Source: Jaenimonas drosophilae
Lineage: Eukaryota; Euglenozoa; Kinetoplastea; Trypanosomatida; Trypanosomatidae
DNA: 64,000 nt
Direction of reading: 5' to 3'
Assembly: GCA_030849065.1 (NCBI GenBank)
Contig: JASAON010001609.1
Span: 27,417-91,416 of the forward strand
The first letter of the stretch is position 1, and every line of letters starts with the position of its first letter. Below are positions 9,701-19,475 of the stretch, piece by piece. A model generated the notes under the pieces. The model ran no database searches, was not told where the DNA came from, and worked only from the letters and a program-made list of their open reading frames with translations. The translations under genes and the position numbers were made by a program.

Positions 9701-10673
9701 GCTCATTGCTGAGGAGGTCGTTGATCATCCTGGAACCTTCCGCCGACTCCACCACGTAGGGCGAGAGGGCCCGATCAAAGAGGAGAGAGAGCTCCGCGGC
9801 ACTCGTGGCGGCAACGGTGGCGGTGGCGTCGGTGAAGTTGGAAACGCACACCCGCACAAAGTGTGGCATCGCATGCGCAAAGAACTTCTGTTGGGGGTTG
9901 AGGGTGTAGAGGCCCGTGTGTGGGTCGCGACGGTGTGGGGCCGCCACCACATCCTCATTGGCCGCGGAGGAGGCCGAGGCGTTGGCCAGGGCAGACTGCT
10001 CCAGCAGTTTGCGGAAGGTGCCAAGATAGAGCTTCATTGAATCAAGATTCAGCTTGTTGGGCTGCAGCTTCTCAAAGGCGTGGAGGGCCTCCATCGTGGG
10101 CAGCTCCATGGATAACAGCACCGACTGGATGAGCTTCATCGCCTTGGTGGCCACGAGGTAGTTGGTCGAGACGTTCTCCGCAATGAGCTGCTCACAGAGG
10201 TTGAAGATGGGCTCCAGCTGGTGATACAAGACGCCCTGTGAAAGTCGTGGCACACATGCACTGAGAATGGCCAGGAGGTAGGCCATCTGGTGCTTCTCGG
10301 GAGATTTGGCCAAGGCCGTGAAGGCGCCCATGAAGAGGGAGAGGGGCGTGATGGGCTCACCGAGTGCCTCAATGGCCGTTGTGAGGCCCTCCTGCACGGC
10401 CTTCAGTGTGGGGTAGTCAAAGGCCTTGTTGGCCTTCTTGTTGTGTAGGTGCTCCACGTGTGCTGCCTTTTGTTGGCGGAGCTCACGCTTGGCCTCATCG
10501 GCCACCTTCTTCTTCTCCAGCCACACCGCGCGATGGGCGGCAAAGACTTGTTTGCGGCTAACATTGGCGGAGGCCTTCTTGATGAGGCGGCGTGGGGCCT
10601 CCAGGCGTCGCGAGGTTGGCGGCTTCGTCGCCGCCGATGTGGGGGCGGGCCTCCCCTTTGGTGCGCCAACCAT
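6795..10673 (-). CDS. RRP12: RRP12-like ribosome biogenesis protein (NUC173 domain, HEAT-type repeats)
   Basis: This large 1292-aa protein resembles Rrp12, a nuclear factor for pre-rRNA processing and export of both ribosomal subunits. The body is helical throughout, as in HEAT-repeat proteins; the central part with DDLYLSMNDPTWN and the following helical pairs fits the NUC173 region. The C-terminal quarter is charged and basic, with a KRARTDE cluster that could be a nuclear signal. It ends with the family-typical NIEPYAYVPLNRRYMNRR segment. Two acidic runs lie at about residues 570-590. The start MVGAPKGRP is chosen because the 120 residues upstream in frame look like UTR and include the pyrimidine tract. 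Rrp12 is usually about 1200-1300 aa, so the length fits. Confidence 0.85.
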   Translation of the reverse strand: MVGAPKGRPAPTSAATKPPTSRRLEAPRRLIKKASANVSRKQVFAAHRAVWLEKKKVADEAKRELRQQKAAHVEHLHNKKANKAFDYPTLKAVQEGLTTAIEALGEPITPLSLFMGAFTALAKSPEKHQMAYLLAILSACVPRLSQGVLYHQLEPIFNLCEQLIAENVSTNYLVATKAMKLIQSVLLSMELPTMEALHAFEKLQPNKLNLDSMKLYLGTFRKLLEQSALANASASSAANEDVVAAPHRRDPHTGLYTLNPQQKFFAHAMPHFVRVCVSNFTDATATVAATSAAELSLLFDRALSPYVVESAEGSRMINDLLSNELLSLLKPATQNYWGLALDMLEHLFARLSYVKRVRVATPSSSSSSSTAEASIIPFTTRFPSITFFLKVLNKLRSMDDATLNPKVERVMVALGKGMSVADFVEILPFDPQEAYEAELRGEGGARWANSYTLGVIRRLADHDSLPYLVEHFFPSIQFVSRQAVEAERAGRAEELTRWTALQIQYWRIAVGFCHYPTTITDGSFRDVAKQLVGLLSSPSFVDTSATALHVLCDGYHQLATAAEEEEDEDDDVELLEDDMRRPSEKPNSAEVAARHRRDRRDALDEDDLYLSMNDPTWNPHRYHNISQAVAKEGCSIFSKYSANIMPKLCNTFETHDSTAVLLAIQSFSKVCSPAVMTTILTGILTVGANIAASAQAKADGVSGSGDGSSAKAGNQPLTSKRRMILDIACAVVGQLPTEHVMSLFGDVIEPVLMDPAPESRLLQKKAYKLLFALFEHRIQDIFPLFHRVVGLIHVGRRHVTISGVKMRIRCLSWVLDACKLYHPNEMRQTIQSSIAEVILFSRERSSETRAMTMEVLEKMQRYATSAGAPSNYVLHLVIAGLSGKTAQMISSAVVCMAKMVYLTHHELPEKDLNAAVALGFQLMESSMVEVRSAASIFARMTLKLMKRSPSVAKAAKLALPKLLYAIALVTSQPHVSSTIRMQMRVLLEKCIKRFGLAEVDPIFPIGSKNFLRYTHKMMRREEKKAEHQLKKRQEEQKNEFDRLFLGASMHAGREDAAEEDLLQAGALTTFVAKHSAPTFGSTSAMFHRGEDAEDEYDTMHLDFQTDGKLRIVSMEEKHREDDLRRRQALADRLLRKNNGLLNAEAVNAGAIVNTRSGKRARTDETEDFENEELMKRYGNRVSEAAAQKAAAKLNGGRVVGPSAQQITRLRDQKAERMEAKRQRVEEDIRKGDEFQGAGVGDVKRGNIEPYAYVPLNRRYMNRRNARQALHRFEVVSNRHLKGEKAKTAAQQK

Positions 10674-11036
10674 ATCAAGTGTGTGGTGTGCTTCTGTGTT
10701 TTGTGTGGGGGCGGAGGTTGGATAGGTGTGGGCTTGGTCGTGTGTTCTGTGTTCGAGCCACAACCAACAACTGAGAACTTGGGCAGCAACACCAAAGAAT
10801 AAGGGAATGAAGAGCATCCAGAAAAAACAAAGTGGTGGTTGGAGTGTTGCATCTATCACCATCATCACCATGCAAGACGTACACCTGGATGGCGTTGAGC
10901 ACACGCACATGTGTGTGTGTGTGTGAAGAAAGAAGCGCAACATTGTTCCACCGCAAGAAACAACGACGGTGGCACAAACATAACAAGGACTGTGGGTTCG
11001 ATGCATGTGTAGGTCAGACTTCGATATCACCACCTC
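10674..11036. other. Intergenic region between UAP and RRP12
   Basis: About 0.36 kb. On the minus strand a pyrimidine-rich tract (about 10835-10790) is followed by AGs at 10779-10778 and 10772-10771, a likely splice acceptor for RRP12 that leaves a 5' UTR of about 100 nt. A short TG run sits near 10910-10925. Confidence 0.5.
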
Positions 11037-12635
11037 TCATATTTTTGATGCGGAGTTGTTGTTGTTGTTGTTTGGGAAGAGTGCCATGATGGCGGGGCCC
11101 TCGGCAGCCAAGAGGCCATCCACCAACACTGCGTCGTAGTGTTCGAGGCCCTCGCCTTCCGCACTAATGAGTGGCGAAACAAAGACCAGGCGTTGGCCTT
11201 GTTGCAGCACCTCCACCGCGGCGCTGAACCTCTTCACCCGCTCATTGGCGTAGATGGAATTCTCACATTGATCCACGGCAATCCGCGCGCGGAGGTGTGC
11301 CAACACCCACGTACGATGGAGCTCCAACAACAAGTTGGCGGCCGTCTTTGGGCAATCCACGGCTCCGGGAGCATCAGCGTTCTTGATGGGCCCAAATTCT
11401 TCTTCGCGGCGCACTTGCAAGATGCCAAAGTAGGGCGTCGATGGTGCGCAGAGCTCCGTGGCACAGCCAAACACATCAAAATTGAAGGCCTCCAGCTTGA
11501 TGCCCATGCACGGAGGATCGGCATCAGTGATATTCTTTTGCGCGGCGTGGTAGTGCGTGAGGCTCTCCATCTTCTTGGCCGCCAGTTCCAGAAACTCCAC
11601 CGACAACGTGTAGTTGGAGATGTTGGCGCAGTTGTAGCGTAGCGCACCCGTTGTGGCATCTCGCTCCGTCGCACGCTCTTGGCCAATTTCAGTATACTCC
11701 ACCACACCCACGGCACCATTCACGATGGCAAACACACCAACACGCTCATCCGCGCGCGCCTTGGGCGTCGTCTTGACGGCGATGGGCAATCTGCCATCCA
11801 CGGCATATCCCAGAAAGACGGGGTCTGCCATCTTGGCGAGAAGATTATCCACGTTGAGAAACTGCACGTGGCGCACCCCCATCGCATGAAGATGATCGAG
11901 CATGCTGCCACCATCTTCACGACGACGTGCAAGGCTGCCGTATACCCCACCATTGCCACCAGGCGCCACACACATGGTGCCGGATGAGGTGAGGAGGATC
12001 TTGCCAGACTCGGCACTGTAGCAGGGCAATGACGTCTGCGTGAAGAAGCTCACCTGTGCTGGTTGAAGGCCAAAGTAGGCGTGTTGCAGAAAGTAGGCAC
12101 GTGTTGCGGCGTCGTTGTGTTCCGACGTCATGATGAGCACATGAATCCTGCCCGGGTTGGGGCCACACTCCAACCCCGCGAGCTGCTCCATGCGCAGGAT
12201 CTTCTCCGAGTGCATCTGAAAGAGCGATGGGCTTCCTGGCAGCTCCTCACACGTGAAGAGGCCCTTGGGCACCGATACACCAAGACGGCTGCCACTGCCA
12301 CCAGCGAGGAGGAGCACAGCAGTACGTCCAGCACAAATCTCCTTCAAGCCAATCTCACGCAAACGCTGAACCTCTTCACTACTCAGCGTGGTGAGGTCAA
12401 GCACCGAGGATGAGGGCGGAGGCTCCACGGTGGTGTGGGAATTGCTGCCGCCCTGAAGGAGGGCAAGGCTGTCGCGGAGTACGTGCTGAAGATGTGCCAG
12501 AGGTGGGCTCATCTCTCGGAGTTGTTGTTGGAGCACATCACGTTGTGCAGGCAACATCGTGGCCCAACGACTGAGAATGTGTTCCTGCCCACTGCCCTCA
12601 ATCAGAGGAAGCAGAGTGGCACAATCAGCTGACAT
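11037..12635 (-). CDS. UAP: UDP-N-acetylglucosamine pyrophosphorylase (UAP), possible PTS1 at C-terminus
   Basis: The 532-aa enzyme makes UDP-GlcNAc from GlcNAc-1-phosphate and UTP, the donor for N-glycans and GPI anchors. The nucleotide loop LLAGGSGSRLG followed by PKG lies at about residues 105-122. Downstream are LIMTSEHND, FFTQTSLPCYS, PGGNGGVYGSL, the FLNVDNLLAKMADP segment, GVVEYTEI, NCANISNYTL and the late FGPIKNAD motif, all in the order of eukaryotic UAP1. The glycine-rich GGNGGVYGSL favours UAP over UDP-glucose or UDP-sugar pyrophosphorylases. A run of six Asn precedes the end, which reads SASKI. SKI matches relaxed PTS1 rules, and trypanosome UAP is reported, from memory, to be glycosomal. 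The start follows a (CAA)n-rich leader. Confidence 0.9.
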   Translation of the reverse strand: MSADCATLLPLIEGSGQEHILSRWATMLPAQRDVLQQQLREMSPPLAHLQHVLRDSLALLQGGSNSHTTVEPPPSSSVLDLTTLSSEEVQRLREIGLKEICAGRTAVLLLAGGSGSRLGVSVPKGLFTCEELPGSPSLFQMHSEKILRMEQLAGLECGPNPGRIHVLIMTSEHNDAATRAYFLQHAYFGLQPAQVSFFTQTSLPCYSAESGKILLTSSGTMCVAPGGNGGVYGSLARRREDGGSMLDHLHAMGVRHVQFLNVDNLLAKMADPVFLGYAVDGRLPIAVKTTPKARADERVGVFAIVNGAVGVVEYTEIGQERATERDATTGALRYNCANISNYTLSVEFLELAAKKMESLTHYHAAQKNITDADPPCMGIKLEAFNFDVFGCATELCAPSTPYFGILQVRREEEFGPIKNADAPGAVDCPKTAANLLLELHRTWVLAHLRARIAVDQCENSIYANERVKRFSAAVEVLQQGQRLVFVSPLISAEGEGLEHYDAVLVDGLLAAEGPAIMALFPNNNNNNSASKI

Positions 12636-13053
12636 GGTTGTTGTTGTTGTTGTTGTTGTTGTTGTGTGTATGTGTATGTGTGGTGAAACAACCGATTTCA
12701 CAGAAAAACACGTCAGATGCCGGGGCTGACGAGGATGATGAGGCTGATGAAGAAGATGGAGGTGAGAGTAGGGTACATGCTTCATGCAGCAGTGAGTTTG
12801 TGTGTGTGTGGGTGTGTGTGTTTTGATGATGATGCCCATCATTCCTCACCTTCATGCAATCCATTTTCGTCAGACAACAACAGCAACAGACATCAATATG
12901 ATGGTGATGGCACCGTGGCTCACCCACACAGCCAACCACCAATCAGCAACAACACGTACGCCCACACAGAGAGGAGAACGTCTCGACGTCATCGGCAGTA
13001 CAGACATTCCAGCAAAAAAACACCACCTCAACTCATGCTGCCAACCTTGTATA
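12636..13053. other. Intergenic region with (GTT)n and TG runs
   Basis: About 0.42 kb. Nine GTT units at 12637-12665 read (CAA)n in the 5' leader of UAP. TG runs lie near 12799-12822. No gene seen. Confidence 0.5.
12637..12665. repeat. (GTT)n microsatellite in the UAP 5' leader
   Basis: About nine GTT units directly upstream of the UAP start codon; the transcript would read (AAC/CAA)n. Confidence 0.9.
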
Positions 13054-14195
13054 TCATGTGGCGTGCGCCAACATTGTGCGTGTTTCTTCATCTCCACGCA
13101 ATGAACGGCGCACCGACTTCACCACCTTGCGATTGGGATGATGCTCCATGCGATAGCGCAACTCCTCCACCACCTCGTGCAGCATCGCAGAGGTCTTGGC
13201 ATATTCATCCTCTGACGTGTCGGAACGAGCACCGCTCACGCGGCTCAACCGACGATGTTGCGCAAGAATGCGTGCCTTCAAGGCCAGTGGCACCAACAAC
13301 TTTGGGAACCACCGCTCCGTCTCAGAACCCGCATCGCTGGTGCCGCACATCATACAACGCCACAACCGTCGCGGCCACTGTCGTGGCTCCTCCTCGATGC
13401 GATGCCGCTGATTGGGCGGCGGGCAGTCCTCCCCACGCAAGCGTGCGTGTTGCGTGGTGAGGTAGGAGCTGTTGGCACTCCCCAATGCCACAATTGGTGC
13501 AAATTCCATCCACGTCTCGAGATGATCCACGTACACGAGGGCCTCGGACCACTTCCCGCACGCCATGTTGCTGTGCGCCAGCTCCAGCTCAAGCAGGGCT
13601 CGGTGGCGCCAGTAGAGCCGCCACTCTGCACGTGTGGCACACAAGAGATCCGCCTCGAGCAGGAGCTCATGCAGCATCAAGAGCAAGCGCTCACGCCGCA
13701 CAATCTCGGAAGGGGAGGGGGAGGCAGATGGGGTTGGAGGGCGAAGGCGCCACGACTCCCACGAGCGACGTTGGCGTGGTGGCACTGGCGTGGGCGGGGT
13801 TGGTGCTCCTGGGGGAGATGTAGAAGTAGGGTGGTGCTCATCGTGGTACGTGGCGCGGATGAGACGCAGCAGCCGTGGAGCTACGGCCAGCAAATCCCGC
13901 ACAAACGTGGCACTGCCCAGCTTCCCGTGAATTGCGTCGGATGGCAGCCGTCCATCCCACATCTGGAGAAGATCCGCACCATCAAGATCATCATCATCAT
14001 CATCATATTCTTCATAATCTTCATCATCATCACCATCAGCCTCGGTGCTCGGTTCATCATCACCATCCACTTCACCCAAATCATCATCTGCGTGCCACGC
14101 AGTGGCGAATGCTGCACCTGCTGCCAGGATGGCGCTTATCGGCAGCGCTACCTCCTCCTCCTCTTCCTCTTCTTCCTCTTCCTCCTCCTCATCAC

Positions 14196-14226
<31 letters not shown>

Positions 14227-16248
14227 TTCCTCTTCATCATTGACTTCCTCTTCTTCCTCCTCGAGCTCAATGGCTGCGAGCTCGGGGCTCGGTTCAAAGC
14301 TAGCCTCACCCCGCCTCGCTAACGCGATGGAGGCGAGGTCGGCCCACTGCACCAGATTGTTGTTGCCACCCGGCAGCAACATCCCACGTCGCAGCCACAT
14401 CCCACGTGCATCCGCCGTCGCGAAGGAACGTGGCAAATCATTCACCAAGTGAATGTGCGCCTCAATGCGCTCCACGAGATCCCGACGGTAGTTGTAGTTG
14501 CGGCTGCGTGGCACCGTGATATCACTAACTGCACCATATTGCGCATCCTCATCCGCCATCCATGAAGCTGATGATGTAGTGCTGGTGGCCCACTCACTCG
14601 AGGATTCCTCCATCTCCTGCAACACCTCATTAAGAAGGCTGAAGGTGAGGCCATCGCGCAGCATCGATCGCTGGCGAGGTGCCGCTGTGTGCCCCTCCTC
14701 CGTCGCATCCAACCAACACGGCTCCAACACCTTCGCCGTGGAATCAATGCCGCTGCAAATGAGCTTCTTGAGACCGTCGTGATACACCACACAATTCACG
14801 ATGCTGGAATCACCGCGGGTGGCGTGCAACCGCGTGCCATCACGTGTGCGCCAAAACACAACTTGGCCTGAATCGCAACCCGTACACACCACTGAGTCAC
14901 GCTCCATGAAGGCCACCTCCTTAAACATGGTGCGTGAGTTGGTGCGGCCCGACAAGCGAATGCTGCCGCGGCAACGAATGAGCGTCACCGTGCTGCCATT
15001 GATGCAGGCAAGGGGCATCGAGGGAGAATGAATAGCATGATGATGTTGGCGTGGATGAGGTTGGGGAGCGGTGGCCGCCGCAACATGCTCCTCCTCATCA
15101 CCATGTTGGCCATCATCATCATCATCATCATCAGCCTCTGCGGCGGTATTCGCTGTCTCCACCTCCTCCTCGCCCTGCAGCGTTCCGCGCACGTTTGCCT
15201 CCCACGGCACCAGAAACACATCATCCCCTTGGTAGTTGATGGCCAACCAATCTCCACGTTGGCTGAAGCTGATGCCACTAACATAAGCGCTCAAGACCCC
15301 GCCACGTGGAGCTGGTGCAGCCAAGGCAGCAAAGCCATTCAGGCTCGCCATGCGTACGTCGTGGAGATAGACGAAGTGGTTGGTGGCGGAGGCCAACAAA
15401 AATGGATAAGCCTCATGATGCGCGAGGGCGTTTATCTTGGTGGTGTATCCCGGCAGCGGATTGCCAGAGCTGAGGAGATAGTCCTCCTCCTGCGGGATGC
15501 GCGTATCGATGCGCAGAATGCGGCCATCAAAGCGGCCAACGTAGGCGGTGGAGCCCCAGTGGCTGCTGGCGGCGATGCTGCTCGTGATGAGGCCGGGGAA
15601 GTCTCCCAGGCAGGTATTCGTGCCCGTTTCCGTCTCGGTGAGAACCACGCGGCCATGTAAGCTGCAGCTGATGATGTGGTTGGATTGGTTGGGCATGAAG
15701 ATGGCGTGGAAGATGTTGCCCGTGTGCAGCGTATCGTACCAACGACGTGGCTGCCACGTGGCGGTATCAAAGAGGCCGATGCGGAGATCATCGCTGCCGG
15801 TGAGGAGATGATCGCCACTGCGGCTGAGGGCGAGGGAGTTGATGCAGCCGCCATGTGGCTCGAGCTCCCGCGTCACCCGGAGGGATGCAATCATGTCTTC
15901 GTTGATGTTCCGCTTCGTGCTTGGCACTGTGCCCTCTGCTTGTGAAGGAACAACATTGTTGTTGTTGTTGTTGTTGTGTGGTATATCACTCACGTGTGTG
16001 GTAGGGTCGGTGTGCTGCACGTGGCCACTCGTACATGATGTTCCCCACTCCTCCACCACACGAGGGCGTTGCAGAGGTCGGAGAGGATTAAGGCGGAAGG
16101 CAAGGTTGGCATCCATGAGAAGCTCGGGCAGGCAGTGAGCGCCGTGGTTGCTGGCGGAGAGAGCGGGGCTGCGAAGGGCTGTGGAAGATGTGCCGTCGTG
16201 AAAGACAGGTGCGTCCGAGGGCGGCCTCCACCTCCCGCACTCTTTCAT
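13054..16248 (-). CDS. WD40-repeat protein, DCAF8/DCAF6-like, with large acidic block
   Basis: The 1064-aa protein has an N-terminal WD40 region with HGGCINSLALSRSG, LLTGSDDLRIGLFD and HTGNIFHAIFMPN, the pattern of the DCAF6/DCAF8/WDTC1 group, which are substrate receptors of CUL4-DDB1 ubiquitin ligases. A LHDVRM segment resembles the WDxR-type motif of those receptors. The repeats are broken by an Asp-rich insert and resume with the VVFWRTRDG and SGIDSTAKV blades. From about residue 660 to 700 there is a nearly pure Glu/Asp block, and another Asp/Glu run follows near residue 745. The C-terminal 300 residues are helical, with TPR-like segments (SNMACGKWSEALVY). The ATG chosen is the first one; the frame upstream opens only with a GTG. 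Ubiquitin-ligase function is inference; the WD40 fold is well supported. Confidence 0.8.
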
Positions 16249-16656
16249 GGTGATGATGATGAAGTGAAAGTAGTTGGTGTAGAACCAAAAAAAGAAAAGA
16301 AACAAAATCCGCCTCTCCAGAACACACACCGAGGCAGATCAGTGACGATTGTAGCGATGGCACACGGCCCTTTTGGTTTGCGCTTCTGCTTCCGCAAGAA
16401 AAAGAAGAGAAAGAACAAAACACGTGTGAAGAAATATATCAATACATCAATACATGTTGTTGGAGATGCATGTCTCTCACTCTCATTTGGTTTGTTTCAA
16501 TGTGAAAGCTCCAGTCTTGCTGGCAACTATCTTATCAGTCGTTAGCCTCATCTCCTGTGCTTCACACCTCGTGTGAAGGAGGCCGAGGCAGTGTGTGGCA
16601 TGCACGCACCAACCACATACCACGCCACACACACACACACACACACATCCCACACA
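16249..16656. other. Intergenic region with (CA)n run
   Basis: About 0.41 kb. (CA)n lies at 16626-16647. On the minus strand one pyrimidine tract at about 16422-16396 is followed by AG, and a second at 16309-16286 has no AG before the start codon of the WD40 gene. No gene seen. Confidence 0.5.
16626..16647. repeat. (CA)n dinucleotide run
   Basis: About eleven CA units just downstream of the 710-aa gene's stop codon. Confidence 0.9.
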
Positions 16657-18789
16657 CTATGCTGTGGCGGGGGCAGCCATCCAACGTTGGTAATCCTCCG
16701 CTCGTGCGTCAGTTGGGAAGCCACTCTCATCCCACACCCGCTTCTCCATGGGCGTGTAGCTGCCAAGACGGAGCGCCATGCGCCGACGTTCGTCTCGCGC
16801 CTCCTCTGCGGCCGAGCTCGGCCCCGCGACCTCAGCCCACACCCGCTCAACGAAGCCGTCGAGGAGTGCCGCCGCCACCAACACCTTCTGCCGATGAATC
16901 CGCCGAAGTGGCTCCTGATGATAATCCATCGCCATGCGCCACAACGCACGTGCGAGGCGTGTGGCGGCCTTGTGTAGCTCCGCCGACTTCTCTGGATGAC
17001 CACCCAACGCCACGTGGCGCAAGAAGGAGAGGTGCTTATCCTTCAAGAGAATGGCAAGGAAGTGTGCCTGTGTTGGGGTGTATGTTGGTGCCACGTGCAG
17101 CGACTCCATGGGCCGACGCATGTTCTGCACCTCCACAGTTTCATAACCATCGCGGTAGCGGTCCTCCGCCGCCTCGGCGTACATCTTCATGGCCTCCACG
17201 GCGGTGCGCGTGTGCAAATCACGTGCCTCCGCACGCACCGCGCGCGGGTTAAAGTAGGCCCAATCGGCGTAGGCGGAGAACTGTGCGGGGTGCTCCTCCA
17301 CCTCTGCGGAACCAGGCCGTAGAAGCCGCTGCACGCCAACGCTGTCCTCCCGTTGATGACGTGTTTGAAGGCGGCGAAGGTCGTTGGCCCGGCCATCGAG
17401 CGCCATCTCAATGTGGCGTGGCAGAGGTGCCATGAGATGGCCACGGCGGGCTGCAATGAGGCTCGATAGAGGAACACCGCCGCCACCACCACTGCCACCA
17501 CGGCCACCGCGGCGTTGTTGCGCCTGCGATGGTGATGGTGATGATGATGATGATGATGGAGAAGAGGAAGATGAAGATGGTGCTCCTCCGGCTTGTGGGC
17601 GGGTGAGGAAACCGAGTGCTTGCGGGAACTTTGTGGCGAATGGATTCTCCGACACGATCAGGTTGAGCTCACCAAACATCAAGATACGCAGCAACGCTTC
17701 ATTCTCCGGGCACCGCCACAAGGCATCAATGGGTGGGTAGTTGGTTGGCACACGTACACGTGGAGAGGATGAGGTGGAGGGCGCGGGGTTCTCGGCTCCT
17801 TCACCACTACCTCCAGCAGCCTCCTTCTGCGAGAACATGATGCGAAACACTTCGGCATCATCCTTGGGTGCGGGGGTGCCGAAGAGCAGCGCCGCAGCGT
17901 TGGGCTCACGATGGCAGCGCAGCACCACATGGCCCTCCACGGCGTTCTCCACGAAGTACTTCTTCACGAGGTAGACGAAGTAGTTGTAGTCCTCCACAGA
18001 AGGAAGGAGCGGGTGAGTTGGTTGGCTGCTGCCAGCAGAAGCACCTCCCTCCGGTGTAGGTGCGAGCTGTGTGTGTTGGATGGATTGAAAGATGTAGTCA
18101 AAGCTGCGTGGGTAGCTCGCCCGCCGCTCCGACAAGATGGCGCGATAGAGGAGGGCCTTATCCCACAGCTCCATCGGCTCCAGCGCACGCTCCAAGACCA
18201 ACTCCTTGAAGAGCTCCACCACATGAAAACGTTCGGCCTTATCCAAATGAATCACGGGGAATTGTGGTTGGCGCTCAAAGAGATCGAGCATGCCTTGTTG
18301 GCAGGACGTGGCATCGAGTGTGCGTTGCGCGTGGGCCCGCTTCGCCTCACCAGCACGGCGCCGGAAGGAGTGTGGTGGTCGCAGCTGCTTTCCCGGTGGT
18401 GGGGCCAGGTGGGAGTGTTGGTGTTTTTGCGAATCGCCCTTGGTGCCACTGCCACGACTAAGAAGGCTGCCGTTGAAGGTGTTCTCCGCCTTCTCCCGCT
18501 CCTGAGCGTAGTGAATCTTGGCCTGGTAGCAGCCGTAGAGCCACTCGAGGTAGTCGGGAGAGTAGCCGACACGAAGTGGGCCAGGGTTGGTGATGAGGAT
18601 GGAGAACTCCTCACGCGTTGGCACGTTGCCACCATGAGCGTGGCAATCAAAGGTGTGAATCGGATTGAATTGCCCACGAGTGGTGATGCCGCGCTGCTGC
18701 ACATGCTGATGATGTGCGCCAACAGCCGCTGCAAAGGTACCACGGTGAGAAGAGAAGCCCGCAACTGAAGCGGCACGGAAGCGAAGCAT
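16657..18789 (-). CDS. Protein of unknown function with probable mitochondrial presequence
   Basis: I do not recognise this 710-aa protein. The N-terminus (MLRFRAASVAGFSSHRG) is rich in Arg, Ala and Ser without acidic residues, as in mitochondrial presequences. A conserved-looking block with NPIHTFDCHAHGGN and REEFSILITNPGPLRVGYSP follows at about residues 40-80. Near residues 405-440 there is a Ser/Pro run and then a Gly/Arg-rich patch. The C-terminal 200 residues are helical and basic, with WAYFNPRAVRAEARDL and a closing YTPMEKRVWDESGFPTDAR. Kinetoplastid mitoribosome subunits and assembly factors often look like this, with presequence, basic helices and no familiar domain, but I cannot place it. 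It is well supported as a gene by length and compositional continuity. Confidence 0.75.
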   Translation of the reverse strand: MLRFRAASVAGFSSHRGTFAAAVGAHHQHVQQRGITTRGQFNPIHTFDCHAHGGNVPTREEFSILITNPGPLRVGYSPDYLEWLYGCYQAKIHYAQEREKAENTFNGSLLSRGSGTKGDSQKHQHSHLAPPPGKQLRPPHSFRRRAGEAKRAHAQRTLDATSCQQGMLDLFERQPQFPVIHLDKAERFHVVELFKELVLERALEPMELWDKALLYRAILSERRASYPRSFDYIFQSIQHTQLAPTPEGGASAGSSQPTHPLLPSVEDYNYFVYLVKKYFVENAVEGHVVLRCHREPNAAALLFGTPAPKDDAEVFRIMFSQKEAAGGSGEGAENPAPSTSSSPRVRVPTNYPPIDALWRCPENEALLRILMFGELNLIVSENPFATKFPQALGFLTRPQAGGAPSSSSSSPSSSSSSPSPSQAQQRRGGRGGSGGGGGVPLSSLIAARRGHLMAPLPRHIEMALDGRANDLRRLQTRHQREDSVGVQRLLRPGSAEVEEHPAQFSAYADWAYFNPRAVRAEARDLHTRTAVEAMKMYAEAAEDRYRDGYETVEVQNMRRPMESLHVAPTYTPTQAHFLAILLKDKHLSFLRHVALGGHPEKSAELHKAATRLARALWRMAMDYHQEPLRRIHRQKVLVAAALLDGFVERVWAEVAGPSSAAEEARDERRRMALRLGSYTPMEKRVWDESGFPTDARAEDYQRWMAAPATA

Positions 18790-19475
18790 GAATCGTGTGT
18801 GTGATGGATGTGAGTGTGGCTAGGTACTAGGGATTATGGATGATGAGGGGTGTGGTGGGGGAGGGCCGCTCACTCAGGTCGTGGTGTGTACGTACGTATG
18901 TGGTGATGGAGCAATCACAGTGAGACCCACCAAGAACTTCAAAGCTAGTGTTGCTATGGAGCAGAACACATGAGGAACGTAGATGCAGAATAGAAAAGGC
19001 AGCAATGTTGTTGGATGTTGTTGTTGAGTAATGCGACGGAGGCACTCCGCCCGCACGAACTCCCTACACATGAAGAGGGGGTTGCGCAATCCTGTTTTTT
19101 TTTTCATCATGAGCCTGGAAAGGTGCGGCCCAAAGATTAGGTACTCACCCGATACGCACACGCAGGTGCGACCTAGATGGAAGGACCCCAACTGCACCCA
19201 TGACGGCGAGAAAATCCATTGAAGGAGTTGGGAAAGGTGCCACACAGCACTCTTCTCAAATCCATGGAAGCTGCGCATCACGTTGCGGTGTATCTACATC
19301 AACATGATGAGGGAGAAGGGGGGGGCAGGATGAATGTATGTGGGAGTTGTTGGCTGCATCATAGTGAGCAAACCTTCAGCATCACCTCTCTTCACCTCTT
19401 CCCCCACCCCTTCTCCCCTCACATCGCTACCAACATCCTCTCCAGCAAGTGTGGTGATGGAGGTGGCGCGCCACT
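18790..19475. other. Intergenic region between RSPH9 and the 710-aa gene
   Basis: About 0.69 kb without a supportable gene. Minus-strand open frames here (for example 18874-19281) have no family features and contain Phe/Leu runs typical of pyrimidine-rich spacer. Confidence 0.5.

Noticed and set aside
13255..14322. Plus-strand open frame ending in Ile/Phe-rich runs
   Set aside because: It is antisense to the WD40 gene; the Ile runs are the complement of the Asp/Glu block.
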